Notes under the pieces: generated by a model
What the model was told of the DNA's origin: nothing
Database searches by the model: none
The model's input: only the letters and a program-made list of their open reading frames with translations
In this document: positions 8,825 through 17,741 of the stretch, piece by piece
How positions within the stretch are numbered: position 1 is the first letter of the stretch
Layout of the letters: each line of letters starts with the position of its first letter
Made by a program: the position numbers and the translations under genes
NCBI GenBank assembly: GCA_042408875.1
Contig: JBHOQS010000020.1
Coordinates: 124,001-188,000, forward strand
Source of the DNA: JBHOQS01 sp042408875
GTDB lineage: Bacteria; Chloroflexota; UBA11872; JBHOQS01
Direction: 5' to 3'
DNA: 64,000 nucleotides

Positions 8825-9433
8825 TCACGCTCGTGGGATGACCAGCCGCTGTCCGGGCACGATGATGTCGGAGCCACCCAGATTGTTGGTGCGGCGGAGG
8901 TCGTCCACGGTGACGCCATAGCGGCGGGCGATGGCGAAGAGCGTGTCGCCCTGGCCGACCACATGCACGAGCGGCGCAGGGGTCGCCGGCTGCACCGGCG
9001 TCGGGGTAGGGGCAGGCGCAGGCGAGGCCGGCGGTGCAGCCGGTGGCGGTGCCGTGGGGGAGGGCTCCGGAGTGGCCGTTGCTGCCGGCGGGACCGTGGT
9101 GACAGGCTCGGACGGCGGCGTCACCAGTGCCGCTGGCACTGCGCCCGGTGAGGCAGTGGCCCCGGGCGCGGCCGGTGCTGCCTGGGACGAACGCTGGTCG
9201 GGCAGCCCCAGGGACAGATCCGCCGGCAGAGCCCCGGCGACGTACAACACCCCCAGCACCGTCACCGCGGCGCCAAGGATGGCGAGGATGGAGAGTATCA
9301 CACGCGACATTCGATCCCGTCGCAGAGGCACCAGCCAGCCGCTCCGTGAGACGCGCTGCCAGCGGACGGGCGGCCTGTTGGGGGAGAGGCCGGTTACAGA
9401 CATGCTCGATGGGACGTGTGCTTCCCGCTGCAC
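8825..9433 (-). CDS. Membrane-anchored LysM domain protein
   Basis: The product has an N-terminal transmembrane or signal-anchor segment (VILSILAILGAAVTVLGVLYV). A long Pro/Ala/Thr-rich linker follows, about 80 residues with PTP and APAP repeats. One C-terminal LysM domain (VGQGDTLFAIARRYGVTV, then GGSDIIVPGQRLVIP) ends it. LysM binds N-acetylglucosamine polymers, so the protein probably tethers to the cell wall or an outer glycan. The start is uncertain: the GTG at 9433 lies 3 bp from the glycerate kinase stop, while the ATG directly before the membrane segment (about 9310) would also work. The tight spacing indicates co-transcription with the kinase, although no functional link is obvious. 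Confidence 0.78.
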   Translation of the reverse strand: MQREAHVPSSMSVTGLSPNRPPVRWQRVSRSGWLVPLRRDRMSRVILSILAILGAAVTVLGVLYVAGALPADLSLGLPDQRSSQAAPAAPGATASPGAVPAALVTPPSEPVTTVPPAATATPEPSPTAPPPAAPPASPAPAPTPTPVQPATPAPLVHVVGQGDTLFAIARRYGVTVDDLRRTNNLGGSDIIVPGQRLVIPRA

Positions 9434-9436
9434 CCA

Positions 9437-10810
9437 TCAGCGCGCAGGAGCATCCTGCGGCCGGAACGAGAAGATGAGCAGCAGATCGTTGACGTTCGTG
9501 TTCGTCGGACCGGTGCGCACTAACGCGCCGGTCGGTTCTAGATAATTATATGCGTCGTTGTTGGACAGGGCTGCCCGCGCATCCAGGCCCAGCGCGGCGC
9601 CACGCTCGACAGTGGTGCCATCCACGAGCCCGCCGGCCACATCGTCGAGGAAGTCGCTGCCATCGGTGGCCGACGCCAGCACCATCACATCGGGCACGCC
9701 GCGCAGTGCCAGCGCAGCGGCAAGCGCCAGTTCCTGGTTTCGGCCACCCTTCCCACTGCCGCGCACGGTCACCGTCGTCTCGCCCGAGGCGATGACGCAG
9801 GCCGGCGCCGGCAGTGGTCGCCCGCGCGCCTGGAGCTCGCGCGCGATGCTGGCAGCAACGCGCCCGACCTCCCGCGCTTCGCCCTCCAGGTAGTTCGTCA
9901 GGATCAGCGTCTGGAAGCCCAGTCGCTCGGCCTCCTGCTGGGCGGCTTCGGCGGCCAACTCGTTGCTGCCGACGAGCACTACCTGCGTGCGTTCGAAAAC
10001 AGGGTCGCCGGGCTTGGGCGTCTCCGGCACGAGGCCCCGCACCCCATTCTCGATGTAGTGGCGGATCGACTCAGGCACCTGCTCCAGGAGCTTGTAGCGC
10101 TGGAGCAGGTCATAGGCCTCCTGAAAGGTGGTCGTATCCGGTACTGTGGGCCCGGAGGCGATGAAGTCGAGCGGGCTGCCCACGACATCAGACAGGATGA
10201 GCGAGACGAGGGTGGCGGGATAGGCGGCCTGGGCCAGCCGGCCCCCCTTTACCTGAGAGAGGTGCTTGCGGATTGTGTTGATCTCCGTGATCGTTGCGCC
10301 GCTGCGCAGCAGCGCCTGGGTGAGCGCCTGTTTATCCGCCAGCGTGACACCCTCGACCGGGAGCGTGAGCAGCGCGGAGCCTCCGCCCGAGATGCAACAG
10401 AAGATCAGATCGTCTTCCCCGGCGGAGCGGACGAGTTCGAGAATACGTGCGGTGCCACGCACGCCGGCCTCGTCGGGCACCGGATGAGCGGCCTCGTTCA
10501 GCTCGACGCGCACGGTCCAGTCGAGGTGGCCGTACTTCACGTTCACCACGCCGCCGCTGATACGATCGCCCAGGATCTCCTCCAAGGCTCGCGCCATCGG
10601 CGCGCTGGCCTTGCCAGCGCCGACCACGAAGATCCGGCGGTAGCGGTTGAGGTCATAGCGGCGGCCGGCCACAACGAGCGTGCTGTCCTCCACGCGCACG
10701 AAGCGGCGCACTGCCTCCGCCGGGTCGACTGCCCGCAGCGCAGCCTCCAGGATCTGCAGCGCCAGCCGCTGGCGCGGGGTGGGCTCACCACCTGATAACC
10801 GGATCTGCAT
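9437..10810 (-). CDS. Glycerate 2-kinase, DUF4147/MOFRL family
   Basis: This 457-residue kinase belongs to the family that phosphorylates D-glycerate to 2-phosphoglycerate, feeding photorespiration-like, serine or tartronate pathways into glycolysis. The N-terminal DUF4147 region includes VVGAGKASAPMARALEEIL and the CCISGGGSALLTLP loop. The centre has NTIRKHLSQVKGGRLA, and the C-terminal MOFRL domain carries GRNQELALAAAL and SATDGSD. Size and all motifs are normal. It follows argS on the same strand after 61 bp and is followed directly by the LysM gene. Hydroxypyruvate reductase is a common misannotation for this family. Confidence 0.92.
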   Translation of the reverse strand: MQIRLSGGEPTPRQRLALQILEAALRAVDPAEAVRRFVRVEDSTLVVAGRRYDLNRYRRIFVVGAGKASAPMARALEEILGDRISGGVVNVKYGHLDWTVRVELNEAAHPVPDEAGVRGTARILELVRSAGEDDLIFCCISGGGSALLTLPVEGVTLADKQALTQALLRSGATITEINTIRKHLSQVKGGRLAQAAYPATLVSLILSDVVGSPLDFIASGPTVPDTTTFQEAYDLLQRYKLLEQVPESIRHYIENGVRGLVPETPKPGDPVFERTQVVLVGSNELAAEAAQQEAERLGFQTLILTNYLEGEAREVGRVAASIARELQARGRPLPAPACVIASGETTVTVRGSGKGGRNQELALAAALALRGVPDVMVLASATDGSDFLDDVAGGLVDGTTVERGAALGLDARAALSNNDAYNYLEPTGALVRTGPTNTNVNDLLLIFSFRPQDAPAR

Positions 10811-10871
10811 CGCCGCCGTTCAACCTCTCCAGGCCGACTACGCCTTTATTCTTCCTCGTTACTCCCCCTCG

Positions 10872-12572
10872 TCACTCCTCCTCGGCCGCCTCGGCGCGCG
10901 TCATACGCTCAGGCGCAGACACTCCCATCAGCCCCAGCGCATTGGCGAGCGTGATCTGCGCCGCCTGCACGAGCTTCAGGCGCGCCTGGGAGAGCGGGGT
11001 GACCTCCTCGCCGCTGCCCGGGAGTACCCGGCACTGCTCGTAGAACGAGTGAAAGCTATCGGCGAGCTCGCGCGCGTAGTGGGGCAGCCGGTGTGGCTCT
11101 CGCTTGCGCGCCGCATCGGCGACCACCTCGGGAAAGAGCAGCATCTTGCGGATCAGCGCCAGCTCCGCCGGGTGCTGGAGCAGCGACACATCGCCCTGCT
11201 CCCAGGCGATCCCGCGAGCGCGGGCTTTGCGCAGGATGCCGGCGATGCGGGCGTGCCCATACTGGAGGTAATAGACCGGGTTGTCCAGCGACTCCTTCTT
11301 CGCCTGCTCGAGGTCGAAGTCCATCTGGCTATCGGCCGAGCGAGAAATATAGTAGAAGCGGCAGACATCCGGCCCGACCTCGTCGAGCACCTCGCGTAGC
11401 GTCACGTAGTTGCCGGTGCGCTTCGAGGCGCGCACGATCTCCGCGCCCCGCCGCAGCGAGACCATCTGCACCAGCACGAACTCCAGGCGGTTGGGATCGA
11501 TGCCCAGCGCGGCCATGGCGGCCTTCATCCGCGGCACGTGGCCATGGTGGTCGGCACCCCATACATCGATCACCCGGTCGAAATGCCGCTCCTCGAACTT
11601 GTTCCGGTGGTAGGCGATATCGGCCGCGAAGTACGTCGGTGAACCGTTCGAACGGACCAGCACGTTCTCTTTGTCGTCACCCAAGCCCTTGGCCGTGAAC
11701 CACACCGCGCCTTCACGCTCAACTACGTACCCCCGCGCCCGCAGGTCCTCGATGGTCTTCGCCACCCGGCTGGTGTCGAGGAGGGAGGACTGGGTGTACC
11801 AGCAGTCAAAGCGGATGCCCATGCGATCAAGGTCCTGCCGGATGTCGGCCAGCGCCTTCTCGATGCCAATCTGTTGCAGCGCCTGGACAGCCTCGTCGCG
11901 GGGGAGCCCCAGGTAGCGGTCGCCTTCCTGTGCGATGATCTCGCGCGCCCAGTCGATCACGTACGAGCCCTGGTAGGCATTAACCGGCAGCGGCACATCG
12001 CGGCCCAGAAGCTGGCAGTAGCGCGCGTACAGGGTCTCGCCCAGGACCTCCACCTGGTCGCCGTAGTCGTTGACGTAATACTCACGCTGGACCTGGTAGC
12101 CTGCTGCATCAAGGAGGTTGGCTAGCACGTCGCCCAGCGCCGCGCCGCGGCCGTGGCCGTGGGTTAACGGGCCGGTGGGGTTCGCCGACACGTACTCTAC
12201 TTGGACGCGCTCACCCTGGCCGAGCGGGACACGGCCAAAGCTGCGTCCGGCCCGGTTAATCTCGTCAACCTGCCGGGCCAGCCAGGCGTCGGCGAGGCGG
12301 AAGTTAATAAAGCCCGGTGACACCGCCTCGGCCGAGGCCAGCAGGCCGATCTCCGGCAGAGCCTCGACGATGATCTGCGCGATCTCCAACGCTGACTTAT
12401 CAGGGACGGTGCGCTTCAGCCGCAGGGCGATGCTGCTGGCGTAGTCGCCGTGCTCGGCCCTGGCCGGCAAGTCCACCGGGATCTCGCCCACCGTGATCTG
12501 CGGCAGCCGTCCCTGAGCCTGTGCGCGTGCGATGGCCTCCTGCAACAGGCGCTGAATCTCGGCCCGTACCAC
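10872..12572 (-). CDS. argS: Arginyl-tRNA synthetase
   Basis: This class I synthetase of 566 residues charges tRNA-Arg. It has the N-terminal Add-1 type domain, then VEYVSANPTGPLTHGHGRGA, which contains the HIGH equivalent as HGHG. A catalytic core with GADHHGHVPR follows, and the C-terminal DALR anticodon-binding helices end with the region near LALIRKMLLFPEV. As in many ArgRS enzymes the KMSKS motif is not canonical. Length matches the family. The 5' leader is about 80 bases; a TATAAT occurs on this strand at 12654-12649. The downstream glycerate kinase gene may share its message. Confidence 0.96.
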   Translation of the reverse strand: MVRAEIQRLLQEAIARAQAQGRLPQITVGEIPVDLPARAEHGDYASSIALRLKRTVPDKSALEIAQIIVEALPEIGLLASAEAVSPGFINFRLADAWLARQVDEINRAGRSFGRVPLGQGERVQVEYVSANPTGPLTHGHGRGAALGDVLANLLDAAGYQVQREYYVNDYGDQVEVLGETLYARYCQLLGRDVPLPVNAYQGSYVIDWAREIIAQEGDRYLGLPRDEAVQALQQIGIEKALADIRQDLDRMGIRFDCWYTQSSLLDTSRVAKTIEDLRARGYVVEREGAVWFTAKGLGDDKENVLVRSNGSPTYFAADIAYHRNKFEERHFDRVIDVWGADHHGHVPRMKAAMAALGIDPNRLEFVLVQMVSLRRGAEIVRASKRTGNYVTLREVLDEVGPDVCRFYYISRSADSQMDFDLEQAKKESLDNPVYYLQYGHARIAGILRKARARGIAWEQGDVSLLQHPAELALIRKMLLFPEVVADAARKREPHRLPHYARELADSFHSFYEQCRVLPGSGEEVTPLSQARLKLVQAAQITLANALGLMGVSAPERMTRAEAAEEE

Positions 12573-13062
12573 GATCCACTGCCTCCCGCGATCCGTCAGG
12601 GCGGCCGTGAAAGCTATTCCACCCCGACCGACAAGACTTGAGATTTCTATTATACATGTTCGATTTCAACACGCGCGGACGCCCGATTTGGATGGCAGCG
12701 GGAGAGCATGGCGGGCGCACGCGTCAGTGGTAGGGAGGGGGCTCTCGGCGTTCGCGGGGCCGGGCAGGCACATGCTGGTGCCTGGGCCATGTCGTGTGCC
12801 GTGCTCACCGGTCACGGCGGCCGGATCTCCCTCGCTATACAGCGTGACGATGTGCCGCCGGCCAGAGCTGGACGCAGCCGCGCCGAGTGTCCTCCACCGG
12901 CCCGGCAACCGCTAACAGGGAAGCACCGTGCTGGGTAATGGGTATCAAAAACTGTCGACAAAGATGAAGGGCGGGCGGACAAGCAGCGGTCGAAGCATTC
13001 TCTGTCAGTAGCTCACAGCCCGGCGGGTAGCTGGCCAGAGCCTGCCCGCCGGGCACCCCGAG
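12573..13062. other. Non-coding gap upstream of argS
   Basis: This 490-bp gap has no open frame that I can support as a gene. It holds a minus-strand TATAAT (12654-12649) that may serve argS, a small hairpin (CAGGCAC/GTGCCTG near 12765), and the strong hairpin at 13018-13054 listed separately. I see no repeat or RNA gene. Confidence 0.5.
13018..13054 (-). terminator. GC-rich hairpin after the metalloprotease-like gene
   Basis: A perfect 10-bp stem (GCCCGGCGGG with CCCGCCGGGC) encloses a 17-base loop, 9 bases beyond the stop codon of the minus-strand gene. There is no T tract, so termination would not be of the classical intrinsic type. Confidence 0.45.
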
Positions 13063-13923
13063 CTACCGGAGGTTCCATGTGCCGGGCTCGGCCCAGAACA
13101 CCCACGTGAAGAGCCGCCGCCCGCCGCCGAGGTCCTTGTAGAACAGGATCGGCTGCCCGCGCCGGTCGAACTTCAGCCAGCGGCCCCAGTCGGCCGGACC
13201 CTCTCCGCCCTCATCAGATGCCCGCTGCGTGCCGCTACCGGGCGCAGCGCCGGCGATCGTAGTGGTGCCGTCGAGGTGCCCGTAGATGAGCGCGAGTTGG
13301 TCGTAGTCGTGCTGATTGGGATGCTCGTTGGACGGCGGCCCGTCCGGATCGTTCGTATAGTCCATGCAGGTGCCGAGGTTGGGGTTGTTGAAGTTCTCAT
13401 CCTGGTGATCCAGGCCGAAAGTGTGCCCGACCTCCTGGCAGATGACTAAGCGCCGCCAGGCCGGCGTATTGTACCGTGAGGTGTTGAAGTAGCTGTCGTT
13501 CAGCTTCACCGTGGCCTGCGTGATGTGGCTGCCGCTGACCCAGATCTGGGCCACCCCGAGCCAGCCGTTGAACCCGTACCGCTCGGCGCACACCTCCACC
13601 CGCCCAGGGGTCGGGCGGCAGCGCTTTGGATCGGTGCCGCCTAGTACGACCTCCGTTTTCAGCACCGACGATGCCGACCAGTCCGTCGAGGCTTCCCTTA
13701 GATACTGGTCCCAGGCGCTACCCACATTGTCTCCTAGCCTCAGGGTGAAGGGGTTGCTGGTGCGGGCCCAGTGATAGTTGCCCCAGGAATGGCTCGCCTC
13801 CGCCGGGGACAGGCCCAGCATGCCGGCCAGCAACGCTACCCCCGCCACCACTCTACACCGCTGCGCCAGCCGGCCGAATGCGTGATGTGCACCACGTCCC
13901 TCTCGCGTTCGCGTGGGCGTCAT
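13063..13923 (-). CDS. Secreted metalloprotease-like protein with a QEVGH motif
   Basis: The 286-residue product has a basic N-terminus and a signal peptide (VVAGVALLAGMLGLSPAEA, cleavage before SHSW). The body looks like a metzincin/matrixin-type peptidase, with CQEVGHTFGLDHQDE in the position of the zinc motif HExxHxxGxxH and CMDYTNDP resembling the Met-turn. The first zinc ligand is Gln rather than His, which would weaken classical zinc binding; the other two histidines remain. The start at 13923 is chosen because aggaggggg lies just before it, while an upstream frame to 14043 has no support. It could be an active variant or a non-catalytic binding protein. Confidence 0.7.
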   Translation of the reverse strand: MTPTRTREGRGAHHAFGRLAQRCRVVAGVALLAGMLGLSPAEASHSWGNYHWARTSNPFTLRLGDNVGSAWDQYLREASTDWSASSVLKTEVVLGGTDPKRCRPTPGRVEVCAERYGFNGWLGVAQIWVSGSHITQATVKLNDSYFNTSRYNTPAWRRLVICQEVGHTFGLDHQDENFNNPNLGTCMDYTNDPDGPPSNEHPNQHDYDQLALIYGHLDGTTTIAGAAPGSGTQRASDEGGEGPADWGRWLKFDRRGQPILFYKDLGGGRRLFTWVFWAEPGTWNLR

Positions 13924-14257
13924 CGGTGCCCCCTCCTGTATGCCTGGCGTACCTGCCACTTCAGCCGAGCAGTTCCGGCGGCCGTCCATCCGGCAGGGCA
14001 GGCGCGCGAGAAGCACTCCGGCGGTGAATGTCTCGCGTGGCACTGCACCTGCAGTGTACGCCAGGCGGGCGGAAATGCCAAGTGAGAAATACCTGTTCCG
14101 CAGCCAGTGATTCCTCCTCTCGAGGTCAAGCGGTTCTCCGCATCCGGATCCTATCCGGTCCTCTCCAGCCGGCCATCACGCTGTCGTTGCATCCAGGGCC
14201 GCACACCCGTACAATCACAGGCGTGCGCGCGAGGCAGCGGTTCTCCGCTGCACGTAG

Positions 14258-14294
14258 CGATAAAAGACTAGAGCACGATAAAAAGACTAGAGCA
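14258..14294. repeat. Two adjacent copies of CGATAAAAGACTAGAGCA
   Basis: Copies lie at 14258-14275 and 14276-14294; the second has one extra A in the A run. They are head to tail and lie about 115 bp before the isomerase gene. Confidence 0.8.
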
Positions 14295-14360
14295 AAAGAC
14301 AACACTGAAGTCCGGCTCTTCGCAGGACACTAGAGACAGATCCGGAGATTACAGAGGAAA

Positions 14361-14402
14361 TACTTAAATACTCATACTCTTAAAATACTTAAAATACTTA
14401 TC
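14361..14402. repeat. AT-rich TACTTAAA-type short-period tract
   Basis: Repeated TACTTAAA/TACTCA units with 6-11 base spacing occur directly before the ATG at 14408. The tract contains TAAAAT at 14381-14386, a possible -10 box. There is no Shine-Dalgarno sequence, so a leaderless start is possible. Confidence 0.7.
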
Positions 14403-14407
14403 GAGAC

Positions 14408-15295
14408 ATGCAGTACGGTATTGTGGAAAGCGCCCTCGGGCCGGATCGCGCTGCGCGCTTCGCGCTGGCGCGTGAGCTCGGCTTCGACGGCGTTGAGCTG
14501 ATGTTCGGCGCACAGGAGTACGAGCAGCTTCATCTGTGGACCATTCCAGGCGCGGCGCGGGTGCGCCGGCTGGCCGCGGAGGCAGGGGTTGCGCTCCCGT
14601 CCGTGTGTGCGACGTACTTTAACCGGTACGGGTTCGTCAGCGATGACGCGGCGGTGCGCCGGCAGAGCCTGGACGTGCTGCGCCGGCTCTGCGAGACCGC
14701 CGCCGAAGCCGGGCTCCGCACGATCCTCATCCCCTGCTTCGGCGCCGGCGAGATCCGCAGTGGGGATGCCACTCACCACGCACGGATCGTGGAGGCGCTG
14801 GCCGCCTGCGCTGACCATGCGGAGGCCCGCGAGCTCATCCTGGGCCTCGAGGCTACTCTGCCGGCGCAGGAGCTCATCGAGCTCGTGCGGCAGGTCGATC
14901 ATCCAGCGGTGCGGGTCTACTTCGACGTCGGTAACGTGGTCCCTGCCGGCTACGATCCAGCGCAAGAGCTCCTGGCTCTGGCGCCATATCTGTGTCAGGT
15001 GCATATCAAAGATCGCCGCCGCGACGGAGAGACGGTCGCGCTGGGCGCTGGCGATGTGGACTTTCGCGCGGTCGCCCAGGCGCTGCGCACGATCCGCTAC
15101 GATGGGTGGCTGGTGCTGGAGACACCTAGCGGTCAGGACTACCGCAACGCTGCTGCACGGAACCTGCACCTCATTCGCCAGATCGTCTCAGAGATCATCA
15201 CCGCTCCTGACCCCGGCAGTAGTCCTGCGGAGGAGCGCATCCCTACGCGTATCCCTACAATCCCTACGACGGAGGAGGCGCAGCGCAATGGCTGA
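14408..15295 (+). CDS. Sugar phosphate isomerase/epimerase-type TIM barrel protein
   Basis: This 295-residue AP-endonuclease-2/xylose isomerase-like TIM barrel is probably a cytosolic metal-dependent sugar isomerase or epimerase. Visible landmarks are the opening barrel strand (ALARELGFDGVELMFG), the metal-ligand region LGLEATLPAQELIEL, VRVYFDVGNV, the His-containing strand CQVHIKDRRRDG, and the closing VLETPSGQDY. The exact substrate cannot be read from sequence. Its last 8 bases overlap manC, whose ribosome binding site (ggaggagg, 15271-15278) lies inside this gene. The two are therefore translationally coupled, suggesting a sugar-nucleotide or mannose-related pathway. Confidence 0.85.
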   Translation: MQYGIVESALGPDRAARFALARELGFDGVELMFGAQEYEQLHLWTIPGAARVRRLAAEAGVALPSVCATYFNRYGFVSDDAAVRRQSLDVLRRLCETAAEAGLRTILIPCFGAGEIRSGDATHHARIVEALAACADHAEARELILGLEATLPAQELIELVRQVDHPAVRVYFDVGNVVPAGYDPAQELLALAPYLCQVHIKDRRRDGETVALGAGDVDFRAVAQALRTIRYDGWLVLETPSGQDYRNAAARNLHLIRQIVSEIITAPDPGSSPAEERIPTRIPTIPTTEEAQRNG

Positions 15296-16406
15296 CGGAG
15301 CCCCCGGCGAGCCCTCGCCCGAGCTGTACGTCGCGCTCATCGCTGGCGGTGGCGGCACGCGGCTGTGGCCCAAGTCACGGCGGCACATGCCCAAGCAGCT
15401 CATGCCCCTGGCCGGCCCGCGCAGCCTGCTCCAGATGACCGCAGAACGCGTCCTGCCGCTGTGCGGGGCCCGGCGGTTGTACGTGGTCACCTCGCGCGAC
15501 CTGGCTGAGCTCGTCCGGGCGCAGCTTCCAGAGGTCCCGCCGGCGCAGGTGATCGGTGAGCCAGTCGCGCGCAACACGGCCATGGCGATCGGGCTCGCCG
15601 CGGCCTACATCGCCAGGCAGAACCCCCAGGCGATCATGGCCTCGCTCGGCTCAGACCATCTGATCCACGATGTGGAGGGCTTCCGCCGCAGCCTGCTCCT
15701 CGCCGCGCGCGCCGCGGCCAGCGGCACCTGTCTGGTGACGATCGGGGTCGAGGTCAGGAGCCCGCATACCGGCTATGGCTACATCGAGCGCGGTGAGGAA
15801 GTGCGCGTGGATGGGGCAACGATGTTTGGCGTGCGGGCATTTAAGGAAAAGCCTGACCTGGCCCTGGCCACGCAGTACTGGCGGTCCGGGAAGTATTACT
15901 GGAATACCAACTACTTCGTGTGGCGTGTCGATGCGCTGTTCCAGGCCTTTCATACGTATGCGCCTGACCTCGCCGCTGGCCTCGAGCGCATCCGCGCCGC
16001 CTTGGGGACCGACGCTGAGGCCGCCATCATCCACGAAGTCTTCCAGCATGCGCCGAGCGTGCCCATTGATACCGCGATCATGGAGAAGGCGGCCAACCTG
16101 CTGGTCGTGCCGGGCACCTTCGACTGGGTCGATGTGGGCTCCTGGAGCGACCTTCGCATCATCGCCCAGCCGGACGGCGCGAACTACATCCTGGCGCCGG
16201 AGCAGACCGCCACGCTGCTGGTGGACAGCGCGGGCTGCCTAGTCCACGGTTTCACCACCAAGCGGCTCATCGCTGGGGTCGGCCTGGAGGACATCATCAT
16301 CGTCGATACGCCCGACGCGCTGCTAGTCCTCCCGCGGGGGCGAGCCCAGGACGTGCGGGAGATCGTCAACCGGCTGACTGAGCAGGGGCGCACCGATCTC
16401 CTCTAA
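15288..16406 (+). CDS. manC: Mannose-1-phosphate guanylyltransferase
   Basis: This 372-residue nucleotidyltransferase makes GDP-mannose from mannose-1-phosphate and GTP for glycan or glycolipid synthesis. The pyrophosphorylase signature GGGGTRLWPKSRRHMPKQL sits near the N-terminus. Further blocks are VIGEPVARNTAMAIGLAA, SLGSDHLI, FKEKPDLALA, YYWNTNYFVW and FDWVDVGSWSDL, all typical of GMP enzymes. It lacks the C-terminal phosphomannose isomerase domain seen in bifunctional ManC proteins. The frame is open far upstream, but the ATG at 15288 has a strong Shine-Dalgarno sequence and correct family length. It is coupled to the preceding TIM-barrel gene. Confidence 0.94.
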   Translation: MADGAPGEPSPELYVALIAGGGGTRLWPKSRRHMPKQLMPLAGPRSLLQMTAERVLPLCGARRLYVVTSRDLAELVRAQLPEVPPAQVIGEPVARNTAMAIGLAAAYIARQNPQAIMASLGSDHLIHDVEGFRRSLLLAARAAASGTCLVTIGVEVRSPHTGYGYIERGEEVRVDGATMFGVRAFKEKPDLALATQYWRSGKYYWNTNYFVWRVDALFQAFHTYAPDLAAGLERIRAALGTDAEAAIIHEVFQHAPSVPIDTAIMEKAANLLVVPGTFDWVDVGSWSDLRIIAQPDGANYILAPEQTATLLVDSAGCLVHGFTTKRLIAGVGLEDIIIVDTPDALLVLPRGRAQDVREIVNRLTEQGRTDLL

Positions 16407-16449
16407 GCCCGGTGCGAAGCGGGCCAGCCAGTCTCACAGCCGCCGGCTC

Positions 16450-17451
16450 TCATGCGGATGTGCGCGCCGGGGGCTCATCGAAGGGGACCACCACGAAGAC
16501 GACGCGGGCCGGTCTATCCAGCAGCGCTGCCAGCACAGCGTGTACATCGCGGCGAAAACGGGTCTCGATCCACTGCTGGGCGAAGCGATTCGGCACGCCT
16601 ACTCGTAGCACGTCGCCCTGCCAGCTCAGCGCTCGCGTGCTGCGCAGCCACACGGCGAAGTTCGCCGGACTGACCCGTCGCTCCAGCCGCGCCAGCACGG
16701 CAGCCCACAGCGCCTGAAGGTCATCAGGGGGGACTGCTTCGCTAGGCTCGGTGTCGCTGCCCAGCGCCTCGATCGGGCCCTCAGCCTCCACCGGCGGCGC
16801 GATCGGCTCCACGGGCTTGACCTCAGGCACAGGCGCGATCTCGCGCACCTCGCGGATCGGCGTAGGCAGACCTCGCTGCACCAGACTGGTCTTCCCTTCG
16901 GGGCGCTGCCCGGCGCCATCCCTATCCTGGCGCGCGGCACGGTTCATGTAGCACATCCGTAAGCCATCGAGGGCATCGGCGAGAGCCACTGGTGCGCCGC
17001 CGCGCGGCAGCGCTACGGCCAGTTCAACAACTGCGTCGGCCGGCACGAGCGCAGGACGCCGGTCCCGGGCGCGAGACCCCGCACGCGGCACTACCGTCAG
17101 GGCCTGGCGGGTCTGGCCAGGCCGGGCGGACAGCGCAGCGCCTGCCGCCACCCCTACGGGCACAGGCTGCGCGGCTGCGTGTGCGGCCGTGGCGGCGGTG
17201 GACAGGTGTAGAGACGCCCACTGCTCGCACCACAGTCGCACCTTGCGCGGAGCAATCGGCAGGTCTTGCCGCGCAGCAAGCGCGTCGATGGCCGCGCAGA
17301 CCAGGCGCACGCCATCCATGCCTGGCGTGCGCCGTGCCACCGCATCGAAGCGGGCGGCGACGCTGCGCAGGAGCTGGAGCTCCAGCTCGGTGATCGGGCG
17401 CTTGTTGGCAGCTTCGTAGGCTTCAACGAGTGTGAGTTCGGCGCGTTCCAT
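16450..17451 (-). CDS. DnaD-like/DnaA N-terminal domain protein without an ATPase domain
   Basis: The 333-residue protein has an N-terminal DnaD-like helical segment (VEAYEAANKRPITELELQLL, about residues 8-27). A long Ala/Pro-rich low-complexity linker fills the middle. The C-terminal domain closely resembles DnaA domain I (LWAAVLARLERRVSPANFAVWLRST then GVPNRFAQQWIETRF). DnaA domain I contacts the replicative helicase and DnaD-type domains act in helicase loading, so a replication or helicase-related accessory role is inferred. There is no AAA+ or DNA-binding domain of DnaA. The start at 17451 follows GGGTGAGGG and lies about 60 bases after a good promoter. It converges on manC. Confidence 0.75.
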   Translation of the reverse strand: MERAELTLVEAYEAANKRPITELELQLLRSVAARFDAVARRTPGMDGVRLVCAAIDALAARQDLPIAPRKVRLWCEQWASLHLSTAATAAHAAAQPVPVGVAAGAALSARPGQTRQALTVVPRAGSRARDRRPALVPADAVVELAVALPRGGAPVALADALDGLRMCYMNRAARQDRDGAGQRPEGKTSLVQRGLPTPIREVREIAPVPEVKPVEPIAPPVEAEGPIEALGSDTEPSEAVPPDDLQALWAAVLARLERRVSPANFAVWLRSTRALSWQGDVLRVGVPNRFAQQWIETRFRRDVHAVLAALLDRPARVVFVVVPFDEPPARTSA

Positions 17452-17519
17452 CGCCCTCACCCTTCGCAACCGCTTCCGGCTCTCCCTGGCTGCTCGCGCG
17501 CGAGCAGGGGACCATCCTC

Positions 17520-17548
17520 ATGCTACCCGTTACATGCCATCAAGTCAA
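17520..17548 (-). promoter_or_regulatory. Sigma-70 promoter for the DnaA-N domain gene
   Basis: On the minus strand TTGACT (17548-17543) is followed after 17 bases by TAGCAT (17525-17520). Transcription would start near 17513, giving a 60-base leader before the ATG at 17451. Confidence 0.6.
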
Positions 17549-17564
17549 GATAGAGCTATAAAAA

Positions 17565-17658
17565 TGCCAATATGGCAAGACATCGGGCGCCGCACATGGA
17601 CGTGCCAGATCGGCAATATCCGCTCGGTCGCCCTGGCTTGGCTTGCCAGTATGACAAG
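17565..17658. other. Cluster of three related short inverted-repeat motifs
   Basis: TGCCA-ATA-TGGCA is at 17565-17577, CGGCAATATCCG at 17611-17622 and CTTGCCAGTATGACAAG at 17642-17658. All share a GCCARTAT-like core. They lie upstream of the promoter of the DnaA-N gene and could be operators or iterons. Confidence 0.35.
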
Positions 17659-17703
17659 CCCCGGTGTCGGCCCATAGGGAGGGGGAGGGGCCCACAGACA
17701 GGC

Positions 17704-17723
17704 GAGCCGCAAGCAAGCGGCTC
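17704..17723. other. Perfect 7-bp stem-loop next to G-rich runs
   Basis: GAGCCGC and GCGGCTC pair around a 6-base loop. Runs of G flank it (gggagggggagggg near 17677 and ggggggg at 17733), which could form G-quadruplexes. Confidence 0.5.
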
Positions 17724-17741
17724 GATCGGTTTGGGGGGGTC

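Larger units (their letters stand above)
13924..14407. other. Non-coding gap with tandem repeat and AT-rich tract
   Basis: No gene is visible here. The right half is unlike the genome average. It carries two adjacent copies of an 18/19-base unit (14258-14294) and an AT-rich tract built on TACT repeats (14361-14402) that runs up to the next start codon. Confidence 0.5.

Noticed and set aside
12573..13062. Small open frames in the gap before argS
   Set aside because: Arg/Gly-rich chance frames without ribosome binding sites or similarity.
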